A stretch of 64,000 nt of DNA from Actinomadura_E scrupuli (GTDB lineage Bacteria > Actinomycetota > Actinomycetes > Streptosporangiales > Streptosporangiaceae), in contig NZ_JBPCCU010000002.1 in assembly GCF_050971785.1 (NCBI RefSeq), positions 1,302,001-1,366,000 on the forward strand, given 5' to 3'. A program made the position numbers and the translations under genes. The notes under the pieces were generated by a model, which did no database searches, was not told where the DNA came from, and saw only the letters and a list, made by a program, of their open reading frames with translations. This document shows positions 16,861-25,449 of this stretch, in pieces. The first letter of the stretch is position 1. Every line of letters begins with the position of its first letter.

Positions 16861-17316
16861 GTGACTCGAACTTCGCCTGCGCGCGCCCGCCTGGCCGGGA
16901 CGGCCCATGACCGGCTGCGCCTGCTGGGCATGGGCCTTGCGGGGCTGGCCGGGCTGGCCTCGGTCGCCGCCTGTGGCGCCCAGGCCGAGGGCGGGAAGAG
17001 CCCCACCGCCGAGCAGACCACCGTGATGTCGCGCTACGTGCAGACCTGGAGCAAGTCCTACGACCGCACGAGCTGTGCCGAGTGGTCGGCCCGGATGACG
17101 GATCGGCAGCGCTGGACCGCGGCCCTCGACATGCTGAAGAACGCCCGGGCCGCCGACGACGCCTTCGCCGTGGTGCCGCCCGACCGGCTGGTGGACCGGT
17201 TCCGGCGCGGCGTGGACGCCCGGTGCGGCGCGGCGGCGACCGACCCGGCCACCGACACCGTCGCCGGGGCCGGAGCACGGGTCTATCTGTCGGGCAAGCG
17301 CGCCTATCACCCATGA
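16861..17316 (+). CDS. Putative small lipoprotein
   Basis: The protein of about 151 aa starts with a basic stretch and a hydrophobic helix (LLGMGLAGLAGLASVAAC). The end fits a lipobox with Cys near residue 38, so it is probably a lipid-anchored envelope protein. The mature part contains two further Cys (SCAEWS and ARCGAA) that could form a disulphide. GTG 16861 is chosen because TAGGG lies about ten bases upstream; a TTG at 16852 is possible. I do not recognise the family. It converges on the third P450 across a tandem-repeat array. Confidence 0.65.
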   Translation: MTRTSPARARLAGTAHDRLRLLGMGLAGLAGLASVAACGAQAEGGKSPTAEQTTVMSRYVQTWSKSYDRTSCAEWSARMTDRQRWTAALDMLKNARAADDAFAVVPPDRLVDRFRRGVDARCGAAATDPATDTVAGAGARVYLSGKRAYHP

Positions 17317-17430
17317 CGCGGCACTCGTAGCGGCATCCGTAGAACGGCATCCGTAGGGTGGCATCCCTCGCGCGGCACCCGTAGAACGGCACCCGCAGAG
17401 GGACACCCTTGGAACGGCACGCCTAGAACT
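17317..17430. repeat. 14-bp tandem array with repeated TAG and TAGAAC
   Basis: Seven consecutive 14-bp units (GGCATCCGTAGAAC, GGCATCCGTAGGGT, GGCACCCGTAGAAC and others) fill the gap between two convergent genes. TAG triplets start at 17328, 17340, 17354, 17382 and 17424. TAGAAC, half of a KstR box, recurs at 17340, 17382 and 17424 (42-bp steps). Confidence 0.85.
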
Positions 17431-17437
17431 TGTTCTA
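17424..17437. promoter_or_regulatory. KstR-type operator in an unusual place
   Basis: TAGAACTTGTTCTA is a perfect palindrome and exact KstR consensus. It overlaps the stop codon of the third P450 and is not in front of any gene start, so its function is doubtful. Confidence 0.5.
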
Positions 17438-18637
17438 GTTCAGTCCCGATCGGTCGCCGGCGCCCGGTGCCAGGCGTACCCGGAGCGAGGCGTACGAGGG
17501 GACCAGGACCCGGCGGGCCGCCCGGCGGGACTCCACCCGCCAGGGACGGCCACCGGCGGTCAGGGTCTCCAGCATCCGGGTCACCTGGACCCGGGCCACA
17601 GCCGCGCCGAGGCACAGGTGCCGGCCGGCGCCGAACCACAGCTGGCGGGTCTCCGGCAGGTACTCGCGGGTGAGGTCGAACGGCCCCGCGCCGTTGTTGG
17701 CGACATAGGTCAGCAGCATGATCCGCTCTCCCGCCCGCAGCCGCCGCCCGGCCAGTTCCAGGTCACGGGTCACGTGCCGCCCGATCACCGGCGCCGGGGT
17801 GGCCACCCGGAGCCCCTCCCGGACCGCTCCCTCCATCAGTGCGGGGTCGGCGAGGAGCGCGTGCTGCTGCCCGGTGTCGTGCAGCAGCGCGACCGTACGG
17901 GAGGTGCCGGAGGCGCCGGTCTCGGTGCCCGCGATGGCGAGCAGGGTGGCCAGCCCGCGGGTCAGGTCCGGCCCGAGGTCCATCTCGCGGCAGCGGCCGA
18001 GGATGGTCTCCGGTCCCGCCGTGCGGTAGCCGTCCTCGACCCCGCGGGTGATGTCGGAGACGATCAGCCGGGCCTGGTCGAGGGTCTGGAGGGAGAGCTC
18101 GGTGGACGTGGCGGTGCCCATGGCCAGCCGGGCCAGCCGTTCGCCCGCTCCGAAGACCTGCCGGGCGTCGTCGTCGGAGCCCGGCCCCAGCCCCAGCAGC
18201 TCGGCGATCATGCGTCCGGCCAGCACCCGGGTGGCGTCGGCGATGTCGATGGTCTCGCCGCCGGCCAGCCGTTCCCGCATCGCCCGGTAGTGCGCGCCCT
18301 GCGAGCGTTCGACCAGCTCGCGCGCGCTCTCCTCGGTGAACAGATCGCGTGCCCGGGTCCGAAGCCCGGCGTGCCGGGCGCCGCCGAAGAACTGCGCCAT
18401 CTCCGCGCCGAACAGCTGCGTCCACATGTGCCCGACACCGCCCTCGCCGACCATGTCGAAGTGTGCGTGGTCGTTGAGCACCCGGCGGGCCAGCACCGGG
18501 TCGGAGACCACCCAGCCGAGCCGGGGCACCCGGCAGATCCCGCCGGTGAACCGGCCGGCCTCCAGCAGCGCGAACAGCGCCCGATTGCCCTCCCACAGCA
18601 GCCGTGCCTCGAACCGCGCCGCCACCCTCGTCACCAT
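17435..18637 (-). CDS. Cytochrome P450, family uncertain
   Basis: This 400-aa P450 has I-helix AGTETGAS (the usual second Thr replaced), K-helix EGLR, and haem loop FGAGRHLCLGAAVAR. It is unlike the two CYP125-like genes: it starts WEGNRALFALLEAG and resembles the mycobacterial CYP135-137-like group only loosely. Its start codon at 18637 lies over 100 bp from the divergent KAS III-like gene. There is no KstR box in front of it, although one overlaps its stop. The substrate is unknown. Confidence 0.85.
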   Translation of the reverse strand: MVTRVAARFEARLLWEGNRALFALLEAGRFTGGICRVPRLGWVVSDPVLARRVLNDHAHFDMVGEGGVGHMWTQLFGAEMAQFFGGARHAGLRTRARDLFTEESARELVERSQGAHYRAMRERLAGGETIDIADATRVLAGRMIAELLGLGPGSDDDARQVFGAGERLARLAMGTATSTELSLQTLDQARLIVSDITRGVEDGYRTAGPETILGRCREMDLGPDLTRGLATLLAIAGTETGASGTSRTVALLHDTGQQHALLADPALMEGAVREGLRVATPAPVIGRHVTRDLELAGRRLRAGERIMLLTYVANNGAGPFDLTREYLPETRQLWFGAGRHLCLGAAVARVQVTRMLETLTAGGRPWRVESRRAARRVLVPSYASLRVRLAPGAGDRSGLN

Positions 18638-18768
18638 GACGGCTAAGTATGGTTACTCACCGGGAAATAGCCACCTGGGACGTTCGCCTGAGTACCTTCT
18701 CGCTTGGAACGCCCGCCGGCATCGGGGATGCTCACGACGGTAGCGAACCACCGAACGAGGGGTCCCAC

Positions 18769-19800
18769 ATGAGAGCCCGTATCACGGGGGCGGCGGCCTA
18801 CCTGCCGGAACACCGGGTGGACAGCGCGGAGGTCGAGCGGCGGATCGCCCGGGAGAGCGACGGGTTCGTCCCGTACCCCACCATCGTCCAGCGGATGACC
18901 GGCATCCGGTCCCGGCACGTCATGCGCGACGACCAGCAGGCCTCGGACCTGGCCGTGGCGGCGGCCGGCAAGCTGCTGGCCAACCACGGGCTGACCCCGG
19001 GGGACCTCGATCTGCTGATCTTCGGCTCCGCCTCCCAGGACCTCGTCGAGCCCGCGACCGCGCACATCGTCGCCGCCAAGCTCGGCGCGGCCTGCCCGGT
19101 CTTCGACGTCAAGAACGCCTGCAACAGCTTCCTCAACGCGCTCCAGGTGGCCGACGCGCTCATCTGTACGGGTCAGTACGGGCGGGTGCTGGTCTGCTCC
19201 GGTGAGACCCCGTCCAGGGCCGTCCGCTGGCGGGTCCGGGATCGGGCGCAGTTCGTCGACGCGTTCGCCGGCTACACCCTGTCCGACGGGGGCGCGGCGA
19301 TGCTGGTCGAGGCACTGCCGGCGGACGGGGCGACGGCGGACCGGCCGGTGGGGGGCGGCATCTTCCATCTCGGCTTCTCCGCCGAGTCGCAGGCCTGGGA
19401 CATCGGCACCCTGCCGGGCGGCGGTTCCCTGCACCCGCGAGACGAGGACTTCACCTACTTCAGCGGAGACGGCCGCAGGCTGAAGGACGCCTTCCTCTCC
19501 CGAGGCCCGGGCCTGTGGCTGGACGCCCTCCGTGAAACCGGCCTGACCTGGGAGGACTTCGCCGTCGTCTGCGTGCACCAGGTGACGATGCCCTACCTCG
19601 AGATGCTGCGCGGCATCCTCGGCATCCCGGCGGACAGGCTGGTGGTCACGCTCGCCGACCACGGCAACCTCGCCTCGGTGACCCTGCCGCTGCAACTCGC
19701 CACGGCCCTCGAGGAGGGCCGCTGCGGCCCCGGCGACCGGGTCGCGCTGGTCGGCCTGGCCGGCGGCGTCAGCCTCGGTGTGCTCTTCGCGGAGTTGTGA
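18769..19800 (+). CDS. 3-oxoacyl-ACP synthase III-family protein
   Basis: This 343-aa thiolase-fold protein has the KAS III triad: Cys in DVKNACNSFLNAL, His in VCVHQVTMP and Asn in DHGNLASVTLPL. ATG 18769 follows GAGGGG; the open frame upstream does not show homology. Stand-alone members of this family outside fatty-acid clusters act in Claisen condensation or acyl transfer. Partners such as ACP or reductases are absent here, so the product cannot be predicted. The downstream tandem array begins within 15 bp of the stop. Confidence 0.85.
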   Translation: MRARITGAAAYLPEHRVDSAEVERRIARESDGFVPYPTIVQRMTGIRSRHVMRDDQQASDLAVAAAGKLLANHGLTPGDLDLLIFGSASQDLVEPATAHIVAAKLGAACPVFDVKNACNSFLNALQVADALICTGQYGRVLVCSGETPSRAVRWRVRDRAQFVDAFAGYTLSDGGAAMLVEALPADGATADRPVGGGIFHLGFSAESQAWDIGTLPGGGSLHPRDEDFTYFSGDGRRLKDAFLSRGPGLWLDALRETGLTWEDFAVVCVHQVTMPYLEMLRGILGIPADRLVVTLADHGNLASVTLPLQLATALEEGRCGPGDRVALVGLAGGVSLGVLFAEL

Positions 19801-19809
19801 TCGCAGGAC

Positions 19810-19873
19810 CGGCCGACCGGGGGTCTGCCGATCGAGGGTCTGCCAACAGGGGGCTTGCCGACCGGGGGCTGCC
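19810..19873. repeat. 15-bp tandem array after KAS III-like stop
   Basis: Four units resembling GACCGGGGGTCTGCC (15, 15, 15 and 14 bp) follow the stop codon. No stop codon is repeated in this array. Confidence 0.75.
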
Positions 19874-19977
19874 GATCTGGTGGCAAGGGCAGGAAAAGGG
19901 GGATTCGCCTGGCGTCGCGAGTGCCGATGTTCGAGGATCAGTGTGTCGGGGCGGGCTGAGCACGAGATGGAGCACCC

Positions 19978-22263
19978 ATGGCTGACCCTCTGCTGCCGGG
20001 CGATCCGGAGCGGCTGGGCGACTACGAGCTGATCGAGCGGCTGGGCGCGGGCGGCCAGGGCGTGGTGTTCCTCGGCCGCGGTCCGGACGGCGAGCAGGTC
20101 GCGGTGAAGCTCCTGCACGCCCAGCTGAGCAGGGACGAGGGGGCCCGGGCCCGGTTCGTGCGGGAGGCGAGCGTCGCCGAACGGGTCGCCGGGTTCTGCA
20201 CCGCCCAGGTCCTCGACACCGATGTGGCGGGCGACCGGCCCTACATCGTGAGCGAGTACGTCCCCGGCCCGTCGTTGCTGGCGCAGGTGCAGCAGGAGGG
20301 CCCGCGGTCCGGCAGCGACCTGCACCGCCTGGCGATCGGGACGGCCACGGCGCTCGCCGCCATCCACCAGGCCGGGATCGTGCACCGCGACTTCAAGCCG
20401 CCCAACGTCCTGATGAGCCGAGAGGGTCCCCGCGTCATCGACTTCGGGATCGCCCGGGCACTGGACGCGGGCGCCACGATGTCGAGCCAGGTGGTCGGTA
20501 CCCCGGCGTACATGGCGCCCGAGCAGGTCGCCGGCGGGATGATCAGCCCGAAGACGGACGTCTTCGCCTGGGGTGCCACCATCCTGTACGCGGCCACCGG
20601 ACGGGCTCCGTTCGGGGCCGACACGATCCCGGCGGTCATGCACCGGGTGCTGTACTCCGAGGCGGACGTGAGCGTCCTGCCCGGCGGACTGGCCGAACTG
20701 GTCGCGGCGTGCCTGGCCAAGAACCCGGAGCAGCGGCCGGCCGCCGCCGACCTGCTCTTCGGGCTGCTGGGCCAGGTGGGCGTCGTGGCACCGCCGGCGC
20801 CCGCCGACACCGGCATCGAACCTGCGCTCGTCCAGGGAGCCGGCTACGCCACCGGGCAGTTCTCCGCCACCGGCTGGGCACGGCCGGGCGGACCCGGTCC
20901 GGACCGGCCCCCGGCGGCCCCGATGTGGACCCCGCCGGCCGTGCCGCCGCCACCGCACGCCCCACCGCATGCCCCGCCGCCCGGCACCACGCCCTACGGC
21001 CCGGGCTCGTACGGCACCGTGCCGGTGCACGGCGGGGCACCGCACCCGGGACCCGGCAAACGCCGGATCTGGCCGTGGATCGCCGCCGGGGCCGCCGCCC
21101 TGGTGGTGCTGGCCGTGGGCGTACCGGTGGCGGCCGTGCAACTGGCCGGGGGCGACGGGACGAGAGGGACGAGCGCGGAGAGCGCTGCACCGGGACCGGT
21201 GAAGACCGTGAAGATCGCCTTTGCCGGCCAGCTGACCGGGCCGAGCGCGAGCATCGGGCTCGCGCTGCAGCGCGGCGCGAAGCTCGCGGTCAACGAGTAC
21301 AACGCCACCCGGCCGCGCATCTCGGCGGAGTTCGCGCAGTACGACACCCAGGGAGAGTCGGCCATCGCCGCGACGACCGCGCACAAGATGGTGGCCGACG
21401 GGATCGCCGCCGTGGTCGGCCCCGGCTTCAGCGGGGAGAGCCAGTCGGCGGGCCCGATCCTGGAACAGGCCAAGGTCCCCAGCGTCTCGCCGGCGGCCTC
21501 CGGCTCGGGTCTGTCCACCAACGGATGGCGGTACTGGCACCGAATCGTGCCGAGCATCACCGCGACCGCGCGGGCGACGGGCGAACTGCTGGCCCGCACC
21601 GGCCCCGAACGGGTGCTGGTGATCGACGACGAGGAGACCTTCACCCAGGACACCGCCAACCAGGTCAGTGACGTGCTGACCGCGAAGGGGATCGCGATCA
21701 CCAAGCTACGGATCTCCTCGAGGGACTCCGACCACTCGGCGGCGGTCGCCACCCTCAAGAAGAGCGGGGCCGACGCGATCTTCTATGGCGGCTTCTACAC
21801 CCCGGCGGGCACCCTCATCAAGCAGACCCGCGCGGCCGGTGTGACGGCCCGCTTCTTCCTCACCGACTACTCGCTGGCGGCCGACTTCGTGAAGACCGCC
21901 GGAAGCGGCGACGCCGAGGGCGCGATCCTGACCTGCGGCTGCCTGAACCCGGCGGCCTCGAAGGAGTCGCGGGTGCGGGACTTCGCGGGCAGGTACCGGT
22001 CGGTCTACGGGGAGGCGCCGCCCTACTACTCGGCCGAGGGCTACGACGCCGCGAGCGCCGTACTCGCCGCTCTCAAGGCCGGCAAGTCCACGGCCGAGGA
22101 GATCAACGCCTGCCTCGCCACGCTCGACGTTCCCGGGCTGGCCCAGCGGCTGCGGTTCGCCGCCAGCGGAGACAACGCCGCGGGCACGACCTACGCCTAC
22201 GAGGTGAAGAGCGGAGTGATCTCGCTGATCGGCGACTCCAAGACGGCGTCGCCGTCCGGCTGA
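19978..22263 (+). CDS. Ser/Thr protein kinase fused to ABC-type substrate-binding domain
   Basis: The protein has 761 aa. Residues 14-270 are a Hanks-type kinase with glycine loop LGAGGQGVVFLG, Lys44 in VAVKLL, Asp138 in HRDFKPPNVL, DFG in VIDFGIAR and GTPAYMAPEQV. A Pro-rich linker (about 295-360) leads to one membrane helix (WPWIAAGAAALVVLAVGVP). The extracellular part from about 405 is a type I periplasmic-binding protein of the branched-chain amino-acid family (VKIAFAGQLTGPSASIGLAL through GYDAASAVLAALKAGK). It should sense a small ligand outside and signal by phosphorylation inside. No ABC permease is adjacent. Fusions of this kind occur in Streptosporangiales. Confidence 0.93.
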   Translation: MADPLLPGDPERLGDYELIERLGAGGQGVVFLGRGPDGEQVAVKLLHAQLSRDEGARARFVREASVAERVAGFCTAQVLDTDVAGDRPYIVSEYVPGPSLLAQVQQEGPRSGSDLHRLAIGTATALAAIHQAGIVHRDFKPPNVLMSREGPRVIDFGIARALDAGATMSSQVVGTPAYMAPEQVAGGMISPKTDVFAWGATILYAATGRAPFGADTIPAVMHRVLYSEADVSVLPGGLAELVAACLAKNPEQRPAAADLLFGLLGQVGVVAPPAPADTGIEPALVQGAGYATGQFSATGWARPGGPGPDRPPAAPMWTPPAVPPPPHAPPHAPPPGTTPYGPGSYGTVPVHGGAPHPGPGKRRIWPWIAAGAAALVVLAVGVPVAAVQLAGGDGTRGTSAESAAPGPVKTVKIAFAGQLTGPSASIGLALQRGAKLAVNEYNATRPRISAEFAQYDTQGESAIAATTAHKMVADGIAAVVGPGFSGESQSAGPILEQAKVPSVSPAASGSGLSTNGWRYWHRIVPSITATARATGELLARTGPERVLVIDDEETFTQDTANQVSDVLTAKGIAITKLRISSRDSDHSAAVATLKKSGADAIFYGGFYTPAGTLIKQTRAAGVTARFFLTDYSLAADFVKTAGSGDAEGAILTCGCLNPAASKESRVRDFAGRYRSVYGEAPPYYSAEGYDAASAVLAALKAGKSTAEEINACLATLDVPGLAQRLRFAASGDNAAGTTYAYEVKSGVISLIGDSKTASPSG

Positions 22264-22350
22264 GACGGGCAGGCTGCAGGCAGGTGGGCTGTAGGCAGGT
22301 GGGCTGTAGGCAGGTGGGCTGAGACGGGCGGGCTGTAGACGGGCAGGCCG
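22264..22350. repeat. 15-bp tandem array after kinase stop
   Basis: The unit AGGTGGGCTGTAGGC repeats with a 15-bp period right after the TGA stop. TAG starts at 22292, 22307 and 22336, and TGA again at 22320. Confidence 0.8.
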
Positions 22351-22387
22351 GGACGCGGGCGGTCCGGGACGCGGCGGGTCGAGTCAG

Positions 22388-22415
22388 GCCGCGCACCTCC
22401 GGAGAGGTGCGCGGC
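22388..22415. terminator. 12-bp stem hairpin between convergent genes
   Basis: GCCGCGCACCTC (22388-22399) pairs perfectly with GAGGTGCGCGGC (22404-22415) around CGGA. It lies between the kinase and DUF397 stops and could end both transcripts. Confidence 0.75.
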
Positions 22416-22422
22416 ATCCCGT

Positions 22423-22668
22423 CTAGGCCTCCGGGGGCTCCTCGTCGAGGAGGTCGTCGAACTCGCCGTCCTTGACTCCGCCGATGAAGGCGTCCCACTC
22501 GGCCTCGGTGAAGTACAGCACCGGGCCCTCGGGATGCTTGGCGTCCTTCATCAGGATCGCCTGCTCGCCGGGGGCGAACACCTTGTTGTCCTTGCGGTGC
22601 TCATCGGGGACGTCCGCCGCGTCGATGAACTCGATGATGACACCGTCGTCGTTGTGGGATTCGGTCAC
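22423..22668 (-). CDS. DUF397-domain protein
   Basis: This 81-residue acidic protein resembles DUF397 in its C-terminal half: GPVLYFTEAEWDAFIGGVKDGEFDDL is the typical W/F-rich core (quoted in part as FTEAEWDAFIGGVKDGEFD). DUF397 proteins usually sit beside an XRE-family regulator and often form developmental pairs in filamentous actinomycetes. Here no such partner is adjacent; the neighbours are a kinase fusion and a sigma factor. The ATG start is supported by its position and by homology beginning soon after it. Confidence 0.85.
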   Translation of the reverse strand: MTESHNDDGVIIEFIDAADVPDEHRKDNKVFAPGEQAILMKDAKHPEGPVLYFTEAEWDAFIGGVKDGEFDDLLDEEPPEA

Positions 22669-22795
22669 GCGAGCAGGTTATCCCCGCGTCCCGGGCCTCG
22701 CCCCGAACTCGCTCGCGAACACTTCACCTTCCGCCGGCGAAGGAGGGGAGAACCCCCACCCGAGAGAGGCGGAACATGACCCGACGGAGCCGCAC

Positions 22796-23419
22796 ATGGC
22801 GGCCGTGATGAGGCCGGGAAACCCCGCCGCCGGCCCGGCAGGCGGAAGCGACGCCGAGACCATCCGGTCGTCGCTGCGCGAGCCGGAACGCTTCGCGGAG
22901 ATCTTCGACCGTTACTACCCGGAGATCCATGGCTACGCCGCGCGGAGGCTCGGGCCGAGCCTGGCCGACGACGTGGCCGCGGAGACGTTCCTCATCGCCT
23001 TCGACCGGCGCTCCCGGTACGACCAGTCGCGCCCGCTGGCCCGGCCGTGGCTGTACGGGATCGCCTCCAACCTGATCTCCCGGCACCACCGCGCCGAGGT
23101 GCGCCAGTACCGCGCACTGGCCCGGGTCGGGCCGGAGCGGCCGGTGGACGGGCCGGCGGACCGCGCGGTCGTCCGGATCGACGCCGAGTCCACCCGGGGC
23201 CGCCTCGCCGCCGCGCTCGCCGAGATCGCCCCTGCCGACCGGGACGTGCTGCTGCTCGTCGCGTGGGCCGGGCTCAACGGCGAGGAGGCCGCCCAGTCCC
23301 TCGGCATTCCGGCGGGCACCGCCCGGTCCCGCCTGCACCGGGCCCGTACCAGGCTGCGCTCCGTCCTCGGCGGCGCCGACCCCACTCAGCAAGGAGAGGA
23401 CGACCGATGGACGACCTGA
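22796..23419 (+). CDS. ECF-type RNA polymerase sigma factor
   Basis: The protein has about 207 aa. Region 2 is FAEIFDRYYPEIHGYAARRLG with LADDVAAETFLIAF and RPWLYGIASNLI. Region 4 is DRDVLLLVAWAGLNGEEAAQ followed by IPAGTARSRLHRARTRLR, a standard sigma-70 HTH. ATG 22796 is taken; ATG 22808 is an alternative. The next gene overlaps its end by 13 bp and encodes a membrane-anchored CU044_5270 protein, which in this arrangement probably controls the sigma factor. The target promoters are unknown. Confidence 0.9.
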   Translation: MAAVMRPGNPAAGPAGGSDAETIRSSLREPERFAEIFDRYYPEIHGYAARRLGPSLADDVAAETFLIAFDRRSRYDQSRPLARPWLYGIASNLISRHHRAEVRQYRALARVGPERPVDGPADRAVVRIDAESTRGRLAAALAEIAPADRDVLLLVAWAGLNGEEAAQSLGIPAGTARSRLHRARTRLRSVLGGADPTQQGEDDRWTT

Positions 23420-24537
23420 GGATCCTGACCGAGGCATGGCGGACCCCCGCCCCGCCGTCCGGCACCGCGTACGCCCAGGCACGGGCGGCGGTGCTCGAAC
23501 GCGCGGGCCTGGAACGCGCGGGCCTTCAGCGCGCGGGCCTGGACGGTACGGGGCTGGACGGTGCGGTTCTGGAGCGTGCGGTTCTGGAGCGTGCGGTTCT
23601 GGAAGGTACGGGGCTCGAACCTGCCGCGGCGGCCTCGCGGTCCCGGCGGGTCCGGCGGCGGCTCCGGCTGCCGCGGATGGGGGTCCGGCTGGTGGCGGTC
23701 GGCGCGCTGGCCGTGACCATCACCGCGGGGGTGACGGTCGCGCAGAACCTCGGCGGCGTCGACGAGCGCGGCCGGCCGAAGCCGATCGTGCCGGTCCTGC
23801 CGGCGGGTCCGGTCGCCAACGCCGCCCAGGCCCTCGACCGGGCCGCGACGGCGGCCGAGGCGCGGACGTTCACACCGCCCCGTCCCGACCAGTGGACCTA
23901 CCTCGAGAACCGCGAGACCTCGCCCTCGGGCGGCCCGGGCGGCGTGGCCACGGGAGGCCCGCTGAAGACGCGCGTCAGCCGGCAGTGGCGACGGGCGGAC
24001 GGCAAGCGGTCGGCCTGGATCGAGAAGGGGCGACTCCAGATCCAGGACGAGCCGGGCCGGCTGACCCCGCCCGCCGACTACCCGACGCTGGCCGCGCTGC
24101 CCACCGACCCGGCCGCACTGCTGAAGTGGGTCGACAAGGAGATGGGCGGCCTCGGCGGGGACGCCCCCGAGGGCCACCACGCCATGGCGTACACCCTCCT
24201 CACGACCGTGCTGCGCAACAGTGTGCTGCCGCCCGCCGTGGAGGCCGCCATCTACCGGGCGATGAAGCAGATCCCCGGTGTGACCCTCGTCCCGCGGGCC
24301 GTGGACGTCGCCGGCCGTCCGGCGCTCGCGCTCGGCCGCGTGCAGGAGGGCTGGCTGAGCGAGGAGGTGCTCCTCGACCGCACCACCTACACCTACCTGG
24401 GTGAGCGCTCGATCGCGATCAAGCAGCACACCTCGAAGGGCCTGGACGGGAGCTGGACCGTGAAAAAGGGCACGGTCCAGCTCTTCGCCGCCAGGATCAA
24501 GGCCGGCATCGTCGACAAGGCCGGTCAGCGCCTCTGA
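23407..24537 (+). CDS. CU044_5270-family membrane protein with pentapeptide-like insert
   Basis: This 376-aa protein has a short cytoplasmic N-terminus (DDLRILTEAWRTPAPPSGTA), one membrane helix around residues 95-115 (LVAVGALAVTITAGVTVAQ) and an extracellular part of about 260 residues. It fits the CU044_5270 family, encoded next to ECF sigma factors in actinomycetes and possibly acting as anti-sigma or sensor. Between residues 30 and 70 lie eight exact five-residue repeats (LERAG, LQRAG, LDGTG, LERAV), encoded by a 15-bp array. The start overlaps the sigma gene by 13 bp, indicating coupling. The pairing with sigma suggests a signal-transduction role, which is inference. Confidence 0.85.
   Translation: MDDLRILTEAWRTPAPPSGTAYAQARAAVLERAGLERAGLQRAGLDGTGLDGAVLERAVLERAVLEGTGLEPAAAASRSRRVRRRLRLPRMGVRLVAVGALAVTITAGVTVAQNLGGVDERGRPKPIVPVLPAGPVANAAQALDRAATAAEARTFTPPRPDQWTYLENRETSPSGGPGGVATGGPLKTRVSRQWRRADGKRSAWIEKGRLQIQDEPGRLTPPADYPTLAALPTDPAALLKWVDKEMGGLGGDAPEGHHAMAYTLLTTVLRNSVLPPAVEAAIYRAMKQIPGVTLVPRAVDVAGRPALALGRVQEGWLSEEVLLDRTTYTYLGERSIAIKQHTSKGLDGSWTVKKGTVQLFAARIKAGIVDKAGQRL
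23494..23613 (+). repeat. In-frame 15-bp array, eight units
   Basis: Eight consecutive 15-bp units such as CTGGAACGCGCGGGC and CTGGAGCGTGCGGTT encode eight pentapeptides L-[EDQ]-[RG]-[AT]-[GV]. Two units (6 and 7) are identical. It lies in the cytoplasmic N-terminal part of the CU044_5270 protein. Confidence 0.9.
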
Positions 24538-24550
24538 CCGGAGCACGGCA

Positions 24551-24583
24551 CAGGGCCGCCGGAGCAACTGTCCGGCGGTCCTG
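24551..24583 (+). terminator. Hairpin after the sigma/CU044 unit
   Basis: CAGGGCCGCCGGA (24551-24563) pairs with TCCGGCGGTCCTG (24571-24583), one G-T type mismatch, loop GCAACTG. It lies 14 bp after the stop. Confidence 0.7.
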
Positions 24584-24635
24584 TCCGGCCACCCGCCCAG
24601 GGGTGTCTTCCACGGGCCGTGGTGGCACGCCCGGG

Positions 24636-24796
24636 CTGTCCCAGGGCGGCGCTGTGCCCCCGGGCGGCGCTGTGTCCCGAGGCGGCGCTGTCCCCGGGCG
24701 GTGGTGTGCCCCAGGGCGGTGCTGTGTCCCCGGGCGGCGCTGTGTCCCGGGCGGCGCTGTGTCCCGGGCGGCGCTGTGTCCCCGGGCGGGTGCCGG
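24636..24796. repeat. 17-18-bp tandem array after the kstR-like stop
   Basis: About nine units of the form GGGCGGCGCTGTGTCCCC, with small length changes, fill the gap between the CU044 terminator and the TetR gene stop at 24815. No coding function is apparent. Confidence 0.85.
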
Positions 24797-24814
24797 TCGC
24801 CTGGACGTCCTGCG

Positions 24815-25402
24815 TCAGAAGCCGGCGAGCAGCGGGGTGGCGGCCGTCTCGAGCCGGACCTGGATCTCCTCGGCGGTCGCGTGCCCCCGGAGCATCTCGA
24901 TCATCTCCATGGTCCAGACGCTGGCGAGGGCCCGCACCAGGACGTGCCGCTGGTCCCCGGCGGGTATCTCCTCGCCGGGCGTGACGGCGGCGCGCAACAT
25001 CAGGCCGGACATGCGGTCCCCGAAGTCGGTCTTCACGTCCGACAGCAGCAGCGAGCGGATCAGTGCCTCCGCGAGCTCGGGCTCCCGCATCAGGCCGCGG
25101 GTGGCGCGCATCAGCACCTCCACCGCGCGGCCGGGAGCGGAGGTCGCCCGCGGCGGGCGTTTCTCGATGCTGATCTCCAGCAGGTCGAGCTCCTCGCTGA
25201 CCACCGCGACGACCAGGTCCATCTTGGAGGGGAAGTAACGGTAGAGCGTGCCGAGGGCGACTCCGGCGCGTTCGGCCACGGTGCGCATCTGCATCGCCTC
25301 GACGCCGCCGCGGGAGGCCAGTGCGGCCGCGGCCTGGACGATGCGCTTGCGGCGCAGAACCTGGCTGCGGGATCGCACTCCGGTCGCCTGCTCTGCGCTC
25401 AC
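24815..25402 (-). CDS. kstR: TetR-family repressor, KstR-like
   Basis: This 195-aa TetR-type regulator is chosen from GTG 25402 (SAEQATGVRSRSQVLRRKR). The open frame extends further but the extra part is low-complexity. The DNA-binding domain RRKRIVQAAAALASRGGVEA, then MQMRTVAERAGVALGTLYRYFPSKMDLV, is very close to mycobacterial KstR (QMRAVADRADVAVGTLYRYFPSK). KstR represses cholesterol catabolism and is released by a steroid CoA thioester. It is divergent from the FadD17-like operon, with a near-consensus KstR box between them, and four other boxes lie in the window. Its own promoter carries 11-bp direct repeats. Confidence 0.85.
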   Translation of the reverse strand: MSAEQATGVRSRSQVLRRKRIVQAAAALASRGGVEAMQMRTVAERAGVALGTLYRYFPSKMDLVVAVVSEELDLLEISIEKRPPRATSAPGRAVEVLMRATRGLMREPELAEALIRSLLLSDVKTDFGDRMSGLMLRAAVTPGEEIPAGDQRHVLVRALASVWTMEMIEMLRGHATAEEIQVRLETAATPLLAGF

Positions 25403-25449
25403 GGTGGAGTACCCCTCGATGCCGGGTGGCGTCCCGCGCCACCCTCCGC

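Noticed and set aside
18643..21540. A very long open frame on the minus strand across the KAS III and kinase genes
   Set aside because: It is antisense to two well-identified genes, has low-complexity Arg/Gly/His composition and shows no motif; typical of GC-rich shadow frames.
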